NCBI RefSeq assembly: GCF_905397275.1
Contig: NZ_CAJPUY010000010.1
Span: 62,001-126,000 of the forward strand
Origin: Cupriavidus yeoncheonensis
GTDB lineage: Bacteria; Pseudomonadota; Gammaproteobacteria; Burkholderiales; Burkholderiaceae
DNA length: 64,000 bases
Direction of reading: 5' to 3'
This document shows positions 7,520-14,662 of the stretch, one piece after another. Position numbers and translations under genes: made by a program. The stretch's first letter is position 1, and the number at the start of each line of letters is the position of its first letter. The notes beneath the pieces are model-generated. The model had not been told where the DNA came from, searched no databases, and saw nothing but the letters and a program-made list of their open reading frames with translations.

Positions 7520-7708
7520 GTTGCCTAAACAAAGGCAACACGGGATTGGCGTCCCGAACTTCCAGGCGTACGTGAGCCGCTGCACGCGGCTGGCGTGCGC
7601 TCGCCCGACCTCCGCCGATGGTGGCGCCGGGCGGGAGCCCCTTCGGGGGCGCAGGTCCTGGAGTCCTGTACGCCAATCCCGTTCGGTTGCCACCCCCTCA
7701 ATTGGCGT
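7520..7708 (+). ncRNA. Structured RNA candidate with two alternative folds
   Basis: The segment is rich in inverted repeats and has no convincing ORF. A 13-bp stem (7540-7552 with 7670-7682) is extended by GGCAAC/GTTGCC (7534-7539 with 7686-7691). It encloses a TCCAG/CTGGA stem and three hairpins: 7566-7600 (14 bp with one mismatch), 7602-7633, and a GCCCC-UUCG-GGGGC tetraloop at 7637-7650. Two arms have rival partners: GGCAAC can instead pair with GTTGCC at 7520-7525, and ACGCCAAT (7670-7677) with ATTGGCGT at 7701-7708. This is the layout of an RNA switch or a phage small RNA. It could be a leader of the gene at 7748 or an independent RNA. Confidence 0.7.
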
Positions 7709-7747
7709 TGTCGGGTGACAGCCTCAGTCAACTCCAGGAGTCCAGCC

Positions 7748-8089
7748 TTGTCAGAAGTCCCCGAAGAAACGGAGCCGCGCACGTCGCCGGTTTCCCTGGT
7801 CGCAGCATCCCCAGCACCGATCCCCAACGTAGTAGAAAACAGCCGCTATGGAGCCACCGCGATCTACTGCGACGGCACCACCACGCTGTCGTTCGCGCAC
7901 GAACGGCGTACGCCTATACAGCTCGCCGCGGCGAAGGCTGGCCAGCTCCACGCGTTGCTGATGCTCGCCAACTCCGGAAGCGGATTGCCTGCCCACATGA
8001 CGCTTGACGACCAGGCGCGAGACAACATCGTCGCGCTGGCAGAACGGCTGGCCAATGAAGTGGCCATGCTGACCGATATGGGAACCTGA
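7748..8089 (+). CDS. Phage protein of unknown function, TTG start
   Basis: A 113-residue protein with a Pro/Ser/Ala-rich N-terminus (about 1-30) and a helical C-terminal domain (about 58-110). The TTG at 7748 has an AGGAG box 7 nt upstream, while longer starts would run through the structured RNA. I do not recognise the family. It is followed at once by a strong terminator, so it is monocistronic and probably under the control of the RNA element in front of it. Confidence 0.6.
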   Translation: MSEVPEETEPRTSPVSLVAASPAPIPNVVENSRYGATAIYCDGTTTLSFAHERRTPIQLAAAKAGQLHALLMLANSGSGLPAHMTLDDQARDNIVALAERLANEVAMLTDMGT

Positions 8090-8100
8090 CCCACAAACGC

Positions 8101-8126
8101 AAAACCCGCCAGATGGCGGGTTTTTT
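8101..8126 (+). terminator. Intrinsic terminator
   Basis: AAACCCGCC-agat-GGCGGGTTTTTT: a 9-bp GC-rich stem with a tetraloop and a T6 tail, 12 nt after the TTG-start gene. Confidence 0.9.
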
Positions 8127-8442
8127 GTGCGGGCTTATCAGGTTTCCATTGCCGCGCCCCTCGCTGGTATGCAGGTCGGTGGGGCTTCACTGTCAGGTGT
8201 TCGCGGCTGGTTACGCCAGCCAATCGGGTTCGGGTTTGGAGCGAACCACTGCCCCCTTGGTAGACATTTCAAAGTGTCCGTCTTGAAGGGTTACCATCCA
8301 GACACCGAAAGAACACTTGCTGAAATGCGCTTTCGGTGTGGCCCCTTACGGAGGCCTGCCGGACCGTCTTTCCGATCTGCCAAGTTTCCCAGCATTTGCC
8401 GGCGCTGCTCGGAAGTCCCCACAACCGAACAGCGAGGTTGCA
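8127..8442. other. Intergenic stretch between terminator and integrase 3' end
   Basis: No convincing gene was found in these 316 bases. The stretch holds a perfect 10-bp inverted repeat, ACACCGAAAG (8302-8311) with CTTTCGGTGT (8330-8339), with an 18-nt loop. On the minus strand there is a possible 28-codon ORF (8211-8297) with no good ribosome-binding site. A structured RNA transcribed with or against the integrase gene is possible. Confidence 0.4.
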
Positions 8443-9678
8443 TTATATGTCTGAAATTACTGATGTGTGGTTATTTTGGTGATTTCGATAGATTTCATCC
8501 AGCCAGTTCGCCCACTGCTGCAGCATGTCGCGCCGCTCTGGCTTGTACTCATGCCGGTTGTACACGGCGCGCACCTTGTCCGCCGGGGCGTGCGCCAGGC
8601 ACCGTTCGATCACGTCTGAGCTGGCGCCGATCTCATTGAAATGCGTACTGAACACTGATCGCCAGCCGTGCATCGTCTCGCCCGCGTAGCCGATTCGCTC
8701 CAGTAGGGCATTGGTGGACCGGTTGCTCATGGGGCGTGTTCTGTCCATCCGGTTTGGAAACAGCAGGTCATTGCCATCCGAAATTTCACGCAATGCGCGC
8801 AGCAGTTCGACCGCTTGGCTGGAGAGGGGAACCCAGTGCGGCCGGCGCGCCTTCATGCGCTCGGCGGGGATGACCCATTCAGCCGCATCAAGGTCGATTT
8901 CTGACCACCGCCCGCTGGTGACTTCCGCCTTACGGCAGGCCGTTAGGATGACCAGGCGCATTGCCGTGATGGTTTCCGGGTTGGCAGTGCAGTTGCCCAG
9001 GGCATTCAGGAACCCGCCGATTTTCCCCGCGGCCATGGCAGCGTGCGGCGTCTGGACGCGGCTGCGGAGCACCCGCGCAGGTGGTACGGGGTTCGCCTCT
9101 ATCAGGCCAATGTCGATGGCGTGCTCAAAGATCCCGTAAAGGTAACTGCGCAGGTTCTTGGCAACCTCTGGCGTTTTGGCGTCTATGCGTTTCAGCAGCG
9201 CGGCAATTTCCACCCGCCTGATGGCGTCGATGGTCTTCTGGTCAAACTCGGGCAACAGGTACTTGGTTACCTCGCGGGCGCGCTGCGCGATAGTCTGTGC
9301 CGCCAGCTTTGGCTCTGTAGCATGCCGCCATCCGGACACCACGGTTTCGAACGCACCGGCTTGGGCGCGTAGCCGCTCCTGCGCAACCTGCGCACGCTCG
9401 GCCTGGCGGGCGTGCACCGGATTGTCACCGGCGGCAACCATGGCGCGCGCCGTTCGATGCTCGTTGCGCGCAGCGGATAGCGAGATATCAGGATAGGCGC
9501 CGATGGAGTGCAACCCCTCGCGCCCATGCAGCCTGAATTTGTAGCGCCACAGCTTTGCGCCGTTCGCCTGCACCAGTAGGTACAGGCCGCCGCCGTCCGT
9601 CATTTTGTAGGGCTTGTCGGCTGGCTTGGCGTTCCTGACCAGCGCGTCGGTCAGGCTGCGAGCAATGTTGTCGGCCAT
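8443..9678 (-). CDS. int: P4-type tyrosine integrase
   Basis: A 411-residue site-specific recombinase. The N-terminus has the DUF4102-like arm-binding domain of P4-type integrases (MTDGGGLYLLV at about 26-36). The catalytic set is visible: R249 (TACRKAEV), K277, H337-x-x-R340 (HGWR), H363 and nucleophile Y373 (VYNR). It integrates and, with an excisionase, removes the element. Its 5' end faces the chromosomal junction in xth, the usual arrangement for this family. No Shine-Dalgarno is visible; a hairpin with a T5 tail abuts the start codon. Confidence 0.93.
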   Translation of the reverse strand: MADNIARSLTDALVRNAKPADKPYKMTDGGGLYLLVQANGAKLWRYKFRLHGREGLHSIGAYPDISLSAARNEHRTARAMVAAGDNPVHARQAERAQVAQERLRAQAGAFETVVSGWRHATEPKLAAQTIAQRAREVTKYLLPEFDQKTIDAIRRVEIAALLKRIDAKTPEVAKNLRSYLYGIFEHAIDIGLIEANPVPPARVLRSRVQTPHAAMAAGKIGGFLNALGNCTANPETITAMRLVILTACRKAEVTSGRWSEIDLDAAEWVIPAERMKARRPHWVPLSSQAVELLRALREISDGNDLLFPNRMDRTRPMSNRSTNALLERIGYAGETMHGWRSVFSTHFNEIGASSDVIERCLAHAPADKVRAVYNRHEYKPERRDMLQQWANWLDEIYRNHQNNHTSVISDI

Positions 9679-9684
9679 GAAAAA

Positions 9685-9708
9685 GGGGTATCACAGTTGC
9701 GATACCCC
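9685..9708 (-). promoter_or_regulatory. Hairpin with T-tract abutting the integrase start
   Basis: Read on the minus strand, GGGGTATC-N8-GATACCCC is followed by TTTTT and then one C before the integrase ATG at 9678. It has the form of an intrinsic terminator directly in the integrase leader, so it may attenuate int or block transcription entering from xth/prlC. Confidence 0.5.
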
Positions 9709-9725
9709 CAATTCTACCCCCAATT
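9703..9725. repeat. Tandem 11-bp repeats, candidate integrase arm sites
   Basis: TACCCCCAATT occurs at 9703-9713 and again at 9715-9725, a 12-bp period. Repeats of this sort between int and the attachment core in P4-type elements are candidate arm-type binding sites for integrase. Confidence 0.5.
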
Positions 9726-9825
9726 TGCGCCGATACCACCACAAGCACTGATGCGGCTTCCCGGCTGGTTACGGGAATTTACTCAATCGCATCAATGGTT
9801 TATGGTGTTGTTGCATGATGTGGCG

Positions 9826-9900
9826 TTAAACCCCATTAACACGATGAACGTTCCAGCTTGCGATACGCAGCGGGCCGGAGGTAGGCAGCGCCGCGCTCAT
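9826..9900 (-). pseudogene. xth: 5' stub of exonuclease III gene cut by the element
   Basis: The frame starts at an ATG that overlaps the prlC stop as ATGA, then reads a variable start followed by LRIASWNV (residues 11-18), the conserved N-terminus of exonuclease III/XthA. After residue 18 the family sequence (normally N-S-L-N-x-R) is lost, and the frame stops after HRVNGV. I infer that the phage-like element has inserted here, with the attachment core near 9843-9865, and that the rest of xth lies beyond the element's other end, outside the window. Confidence 0.75.
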
Positions 9901-11975
9901 GCTGCCATGCCTCCGTGGCGCAGCAGCGCATCGATCTGTGGCGCGCGGCCGCGGAAGGCGACGAAGGAATCCATGGCGGGGCGGCTGCCGCCGACCGACA
10001 GGATCTCGCGCTGGTAGCGCGCGCCGGTTTCGCTGTCGAGCACCGTGCCCGAAAGCTGGGCGGCTTCTTCGAACGCGGCGTACACGTCGGCCGACAGCAC
10101 TTCGGCCCACTTGTAGCTGTAGTAGCCCGCGGCATAGCCGCCGGCGAAGATGTGGCTGAAGGTATTGGGCCAGCGCGACAGCGGGTATTGCGGCACCACG
10201 TGCACGCGGTCGTTGATCTCGCGCGACAGCTCCAGCACGCTCTTCGCGCCCTGCGGGTCGAAGTCGGTGTGCAGGTGCATGTCGAATGACGAGAACACGA
10301 TCTGGCGCAGCGTCATCATGCCGTTCTGGAAATTCTTTGCCGCCAGCATACGGTCGAACAGCGCGCGCGGCAGCGGCTCGCCGGTGTCGACGTGCTGGGT
10401 CATGCCGGTCAGCACCTCATACTCCCAGCAGAAGTTTTCCATGAACTGGGACGGCAGTTCCACCGCATCCCATTCCACGCCGTTGATGCCGGACACACCC
10501 AGCTCGCCCACCTGCGTCAGCATGTGGTGCAGGCCGTGGCCGAATTCATGGAACAGCGTGATGACTTCGTCGTGCGTGAACTGTGCCGGCTTGTCGCCCA
10601 CCGGTGCCGAGAAATTGCAGGTGAGGTAGGCCACCGGCGTCTGCACCTTGTCTTCGGCCAGGATCTTGCGGCCGCGCGCATCATCCATCCATGCGCCGCC
10701 GCGCTTTCCTTCGCGCGCATAGAGGTCGATGTAGAACTGGGCCAGCAGCGTGCCGTCGGCCGCGCTGACGCGGAAGAAGCGCACGTCCTTGTGCCAGGTC
10801 TGCGACGTATCGGGCTGGATCTTCACGGAGAACAGCCGCTCCACAGCGCCGAACAGGCCTTGCAGCACCTTGGGCTCGGGGAAGTACTGCTTCACCTCGT
10901 GTTCCGAGAACGCATAGCGCTGCTGGCGCAGTTTTTCGGAGGCGTAGGCCACGTCCCACGGCGCCAGATCGGCCAGCCCCAGCTCGGCGGCTGCGAAGGC
11001 CTTGAGTTCGGACCAGTCCTGCTCGGCATACGGTCGCGCCTTGACTGCGAGTTCGTCCAGGAACTTCAGCACCTCGGCCGGCGATTCGGCCATCTTCGGC
11101 ACCAGCGACACTTCGCCGTAGCACTGGTAGCCGAGCATCCGGGCTTCTTCGCCGCGCAGCGCGAGCTGTTCGCGCATATTGGCCGTGTTGTCCCAGTCGG
11201 CCTGGCCGCTGCCATATTGGGCGCCGTGTTCCGATGCACGAGTCACGTTGGCCTCGTACAGCGTCTGGCGCAGCGCGCGGTCGTCCGCGTACTGCAGCAC
11301 GGGGAAATAGGACGGGAAGTGCAGCGTGAATTTCCAGCCAGCCTTGCCATCCTTCTCCGCCGCGTGGCGGGCAGCTTCCTGCGCGTCCTCGGGCAGACCA
11401 GCCAGTCGCGCCGGGTCTTCGACGAACAGCGCGTAGGCGTTGGTGGCATCCAGCACGTGGTCGGAGAATGCCTTCGACAACTGCGCCTGCTGCTCCTGGA
11501 TTTCGGCAAAGCGCGGCTTCTGGTCCTCGGGAAGTTCGGCGCCGCCCAGACGGAAGCCGCGCAGCTCGTTCTCGATGAGCTGGTGGCGGGCGGCGCTCAT
11601 GCCGCCAAATTCCGGGCTGGTTGCGAGCGCCTTGTACTTTTCATAGAGGGCCAGGCTCTGTCCCAGCGACGACCAGAACTCCGTCATGCGCGGCAGGTTC
11701 TCGGCGTGCGCCTTGCGCAGCTCCGGTGTATCCGCAACCGCGCTCAGGTGCCCGACCACGCCCCAGGCGCGGCCCAGCGGCTCGGTGACGGCTTCCAGGG
11801 CTTCCACGGCATTGGCCCAGTCGGACGGCGTGGCCGGGTCTTCGGCGCGCGCCACGGCTGCCTGGGCGCGCTCGAGCAGCACATCGAGCGCGGGGCTGAT
11901 GTGCTCGGGGCGGATCTCGGAGAAGCGCGGCAGGTCGGTGAAGTCCAGCAGTGGATTGTTGACGGCTTGGTCCAT
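9897..11975 (-). CDS. prlC: Oligopeptidase A (M3 metallopeptidase)
   Basis: A 692-residue cytoplasmic zinc peptidase that degrades short peptides, including cleaved signal peptides. The HEFGH zinc motif is at residues 476-480, continued by GLHHML, as in the M3/thimet family, and the length matches the family. The ATG at 11975 (MDQAVNNPLLDF) is chosen over an upstream start that would add 31 basic, non-conserved residues. It overlaps xth by 4 nt and lies about 105 bp downstream of folD on the same strand. Confidence 0.95.
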   Translation of the reverse strand: MDQAVNNPLLDFTDLPRFSEIRPEHISPALDVLLERAQAAVARAEDPATPSDWANAVEALEAVTEPLGRAWGVVGHLSAVADTPELRKAHAENLPRMTEFWSSLGQSLALYEKYKALATSPEFGGMSAARHQLIENELRGFRLGGAELPEDQKPRFAEIQEQQAQLSKAFSDHVLDATNAYALFVEDPARLAGLPEDAQEAARHAAEKDGKAGWKFTLHFPSYFPVLQYADDRALRQTLYEANVTRASEHGAQYGSGQADWDNTANMREQLALRGEEARMLGYQCYGEVSLVPKMAESPAEVLKFLDELAVKARPYAEQDWSELKAFAAAELGLADLAPWDVAYASEKLRQQRYAFSEHEVKQYFPEPKVLQGLFGAVERLFSVKIQPDTSQTWHKDVRFFRVSAADGTLLAQFYIDLYAREGKRGGAWMDDARGRKILAEDKVQTPVAYLTCNFSAPVGDKPAQFTHDEVITLFHEFGHGLHHMLTQVGELGVSGINGVEWDAVELPSQFMENFCWEYEVLTGMTQHVDTGEPLPRALFDRMLAAKNFQNGMMTLRQIVFSSFDMHLHTDFDPQGAKSVLELSREINDRVHVVPQYPLSRWPNTFSHIFAGGYAAGYYSYKWAEVLSADVYAAFEEAAQLSGTVLDSETGARYQREILSVGGSRPAMDSFVAFRGRAPQIDALLRHGGMAA

Positions 11976-12046
11976 GGCGGTTCTCGGTTGTCTGGCCTGA
12001 AGAGGCAATGGCTTGCAGATGGGGGCAGCCCCGCGGCTTTTCCAGT

Positions 12047-12072
12047 GCCGTTGCGGCGCCCGCCGCAACGGC
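12047..12072 (-). other. Stable hairpin between folD and prlC
   Basis: GCCGTTGCGGCG and CGCCGCAACGGC form a 12-bp stem with a minimal loop, just after the folD stop. There is no T-run, so it is more likely an mRNA 3'-end protector or attenuator than a full terminator. Confidence 0.5.
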
Positions 12073-12080
12073 GGGCAGGC

Positions 12081-12932
12081 TTAGCCGGCGACGCGCTCGG
12101 CGGCTTCCAGCGTATTGATCAGCAGCATGGTGATGGTCATCGGGCCGACGCCGCCCGGTACCGGCGTGATATAGCCGGCCACTTCGCGCACGCCGGCGAA
12201 GTCCACGTCGCCGCACAGCTTGCCGTTGTCGTCGCGGTTCATGCCCACGTCGATCACGACCGCGCCCGGCTTGACCATGTCGGCGGTGATCAGGTTGCGC
12301 TTGCCCACTGCGGCGACGATCACGTCGGCGTCACGGGTATGGGCGCCGATGTCGCGCGTCTTGCTGTTGCAGATGGTGACCGTGGCACCAGCCTGCAACA
12401 GCAGCATGGCCATGGGCTTGCCGACGATGTTCGAGGCGCCGACCACTACCGCACGCGCGCCGCGCAGCGGGTAGCCGACCGATTCCAGCATCTTCATGCA
12501 GCCATACGGCGTGCACGGGCGGAACAGCGGGGCACCGGTCATCAGCGCGCCGGCATTGGCGACGTGGAAGCCGTCGACGTCCTTTTCCGGGGCGATGGCC
12601 TCGAGCACCTTGTGGCTGTCGATGTGCTTGGGAAGCGGCAGCTGGACCAGGATGCCGTGGATGTTCGGGTCCTGGTTGAGCGCGTCGATGCGGGCCAGCA
12701 ATTCCGCCTCGGACAGGTCGGCCGGGTAGCGGTCGAGCGAGGAGTGGAAGCCGTTGTCCTGGCAGGCCTTGACCTTATTGCGCACGTAGACCTGGCTGGC
12801 CGGGTCTTCGCCGACCAGGACCACGGCCAGGCCGGGGCGGTGGCCGCGTTCGGTCAGGCTGGCGGCGCGCTGGGCGGCTTCGGAGCGGATGTGTTTGGCA
12901 AGGGCGTTGCCGTCGATCAGTTGGGCAGACAT
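12081..12932 (-). CDS. folD: Methylenetetrahydrofolate dehydrogenase/cyclohydrolase
   Basis: A 283-residue bifunctional enzyme that interconverts 5,10-methylene-, 5,10-methenyl- and 10-formyl-tetrahydrofolate with NADP. Visible signatures are YVRNK (49-53, with catalytic Tyr49 and Lys53), the substrate-site segment DGFHVAN, the NADP-site GASNIVGKP and the C-terminal [10 protein letters not shown]. The length is normal. It is the first gene of a leftward folD-prlC-(xth) group. Confidence 0.97.
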   Translation of the reverse strand: MSAQLIDGNALAKHIRSEAAQRAASLTERGHRPGLAVVLVGEDPASQVYVRNKVKACQDNGFHSSLDRYPADLSEAELLARIDALNQDPNIHGILVQLPLPKHIDSHKVLEAIAPEKDVDGFHVANAGALMTGAPLFRPCTPYGCMKMLESVGYPLRGARAVVVGASNIVGKPMAMLLLQAGATVTICNSKTRDIGAHTRDADVIVAAVGKRNLITADMVKPGAVVIDVGMNRDDNGKLCGDVDFAGVREVAGYITPVPGGVGPMTITMLLINTLEAAERVAG

Positions 12933-13011
12933 GGGGGAGAGGGCGGGTTTGTGGCCGGGAGTGAAGGCGCCGTCGCGGGGCGGCGCCCGGCTCGGCAGAG
13001 CTTAAAGGCGA

Positions 13012-13017
13012 ATTATA
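13012..13017 (-). promoter_or_regulatory. Candidate folD -10 element
   Basis: A perfect TATAAT reads on the minus strand 80 bp before the folD ATG. No good -35 hexamer is seen 16-18 bp upstream, so this may be an activated or extended promoter. Confidence 0.4.
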
Positions 13018-13110
13018 CGGGGTGACGGGCGACCATTCCGCCCGGACGGCTGCGCGACGGTTTGATCGTTGGCAAGCCCCGGGGCGCCCTGCAGCTAGTA
13101 GCATCAAGCC

Positions 13111-13791
13111 ATGCATACCGCGCTCCCGTCCCTGCTGTCCGATCCGCTGCTCATCGTCGTGTCCCTCGCCGGGCTCGCGTGGGCGCTGAGCCGCCGCCCC
13201 TGGCACTTGCTGCGGCGCGGTTCCCTGCAGCATGCCTGGCTGGGCGCGATGGTGTTCGTGGCGCTGTTGTGGACGGTCCGCGCCACGCTGGTAGGAGGCC
13301 TGGTGATCCAGCTGCTCGGCGCGACGCTGATGGTGACGCTGTTCGGGTTGCCGCTGGCGCTGGTCTCGCTGTTCGTGGTCGACGTGGTATCGATGCTCGG
13401 CCTCGAATACCTGGCCGGTCACAGCTGGGCCCTGTTCGACTGGCCGTCGCTATGGATGCGCTATGTCTGGCTGGCGCTGCTGCCGGCGCTGATTTCGGCC
13501 GCGTTGCAGAGCCTCATGCGCCGCACGTTGCCCCGCCATCCGTTCGTTTTCATCCTGGGCCATGGCTATTTCTGCGCGGGCCTGGCGGCCATGGGCGCAG
13601 GGGCGGCCGAGGCTGCCTGGCGGCACTGGATGGCGCCGGGGCTCCCATTCAGCACCGCCGATACGCTTGCGGCGATCGTCATCCTGGCGTTTGGCGAGGC
13701 CTTCCTGACAGGCATGCTGGTCGCCGTCTTTGTGGTCTACCGGCCGCAATGGGTGGTGACGTTCCGGGATGAGGAGTACCTGCGCGACTGA
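13111..13791 (+). CDS. CbiM-like energy-coupling-factor family membrane protein
   Basis: A 226-residue integral membrane protein with about six hydrophobic segments and an HSWALFDW/YVWLALLPAL pattern. It resembles the small permease-like proteins of Burkholderiales annotated as energy-coupling factor ABC transporter permeases (CbiM-related). No ATPase or T-component gene lies nearby, so the substrate is unknown. It is divergent from folD and converges on the response-regulator gene. Confidence 0.6.
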   Translation: MHTALPSLLSDPLLIVVSLAGLAWALSRRPWHLLRRGSLQHAWLGAMVFVALLWTVRATLVGGLVIQLLGATLMVTLFGLPLALVSLFVVDVVSMLGLEYLAGHSWALFDWPSLWMRYVWLALLPALISAALQSLMRRTLPRHPFVFILGHGYFCAGLAAMGAGAAEAAWRHWMAPGLPFSTADTLAAIVILAFGEAFLTGMLVAVFVVYRPQWVVTFRDEEYLRD

Positions 13792-13877
13792 GGCGCCACG
13801 GGGAAGGCCGTCAGGGCAGGGAAGGCGGGCGAGGCGAGGGCGGGCAGGGCGGTCGAGGCGAAGGGCGGTCGCCTGCA

Positions 13878-13899
13878 TGCCCCGGCGGGCGCCGGGGCA
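13878..13899. terminator. GC-rich hairpin between convergent genes
   Basis: TGCCCCGGC-gggc-GCCGGGGCA forms a 9-bp stem between the end of the CbiM-like gene and the end of the response-regulator gene. It lacks a T-run but its place fits a shared transcription end. Confidence 0.45.
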
Positions 13900-13909
13900 G
13901 CTTGCCGGA

Positions 13910-14542
13910 TCAGCTGTTGCGCGACAGCGCCAGGCGCAGCAGGTCGGCCACGGTATTGACGTTGAGCTTTTCCATGATGTTGGCGCGGTGCGCCTCCACG
14001 GTCTTGATGGAAATGCCCAGGTCGTCGGCGATCTGCTTGTTCAGGCGGCCGGCCACGATGCGCTCCAGCACCTGCTGCTCGCGCGTGGTCAGCTTGCCCA
14101 GCAGGTCCTTGGCGGCGCGCTGTTCACGCGCGGCCGAGTGGTCCGTGCGGGCCTTCTGCAGCATGCGCTCGACCAGCGCGCGCAGTTCCGATTCGTCGAA
14201 CGGCTTCTCGATGAAGTCGATGGCACCGCGCTTCATCGTCGAAACCGCCATCGGCACGTCGCCGTGGCCGGTGATGAAGACGATGGGGATATCGATGTTC
14301 TCGGCAATCATGCGTTCCTGCAGTTCCGGGCCGCTCATGCCGGGCATGCGCACATCGAGGATCAGGCAGGACACCTGGCTGGCGTCATAGGCCGCCAGGA
14401 ACTGCTCGGCGCTGCTGTAGCTGCGCACCTGGTAGCCATTGCCCTCCAGCAGCCAGGTCAGCGAGTCGCGCATCGCTTCATCGTCGTCGACGATAAAGAC
14501 GGTCTCGCCGCGGTGAGGGGCAGGGTTTGGCGTTGCGGTCAT
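13910..14542 (-). CDS. FixJ-family response regulator
   Basis: A 210-residue two-domain regulator. The receiver domain has acidic residues D19-D21, phospho-acceptor D63 (LDVRMPG) and Lys in EKPF. The LuxR-type helix-turn-helix is at about 147-190 (LTTREQQVLERIVAG...KTVEAHR). The ATG at 14542 has AGGAG 7-8 nt upstream, better than the GTG-like start at 14563. It lies just downstream of its probable partner kinase and, with it, next to the pyruvate dehydrogenase operon. Confidence 0.9.
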   Translation of the reverse strand: MTATPNPAPHRGETVFIVDDDEAMRDSLTWLLEGNGYQVRSYSSAEQFLAAYDASQVSCLILDVRMPGMSGPELQERMIAENIDIPIVFITGHGDVPMAVSTMKRGAIDFIEKPFDESELRALVERMLQKARTDHSAAREQRAAKDLLGKLTTREQQVLERIVAGRLNKQIADDLGISIKTVEAHRANIMEKLNVNTVADLLRLALSRNS

Positions 14543-14609
14543 GAAGTCTCCTGGGACAACCATTCATTTGCGGCAGCAGTGTAACCGGCCGCGGCGCTAT
14601 GTAACAGAT

Positions 14610-14637
14610 CCGGCACCCCACCGGCGAGGGGTGCCGG
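14610..14637 (-). other. Hairpin between kinase and regulator genes
   Basis: CCGGCACCCC and GGGGTGCCGG form a 10-bp stem with an 8-nt loop in the 120-bp gap between the kinase stop and the regulator start. It could uncouple expression of the two genes or mark an mRNA end. Confidence 0.5.
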
Positions 14638-14662
14638 TCGGCCCGTGATCGGGTGCGCATCG

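Noticed and set aside
8127..8639. 170-codon plus-strand ORF behind the phage terminator
   Set aside because: It begins with a GTG in the terminator tail, runs into the antisense of the integrase gene and lacks a ribosome-binding site. Part of it may be a structured RNA instead.
9680..9896. Search for a tRNA as integration target of the P4-type integrase
   Set aside because: No cloverleaf or tRNA 3' end is present. The xth N-terminal codons explain the junction better.
10392..13025. Long plus-strand ORF (877 codons) across prlC and folD
   Set aside because: It is antisense to two well-supported genes, is His/Arg/Gln-rich in the way of high-GC shadow frames, and has no recognisable motif.
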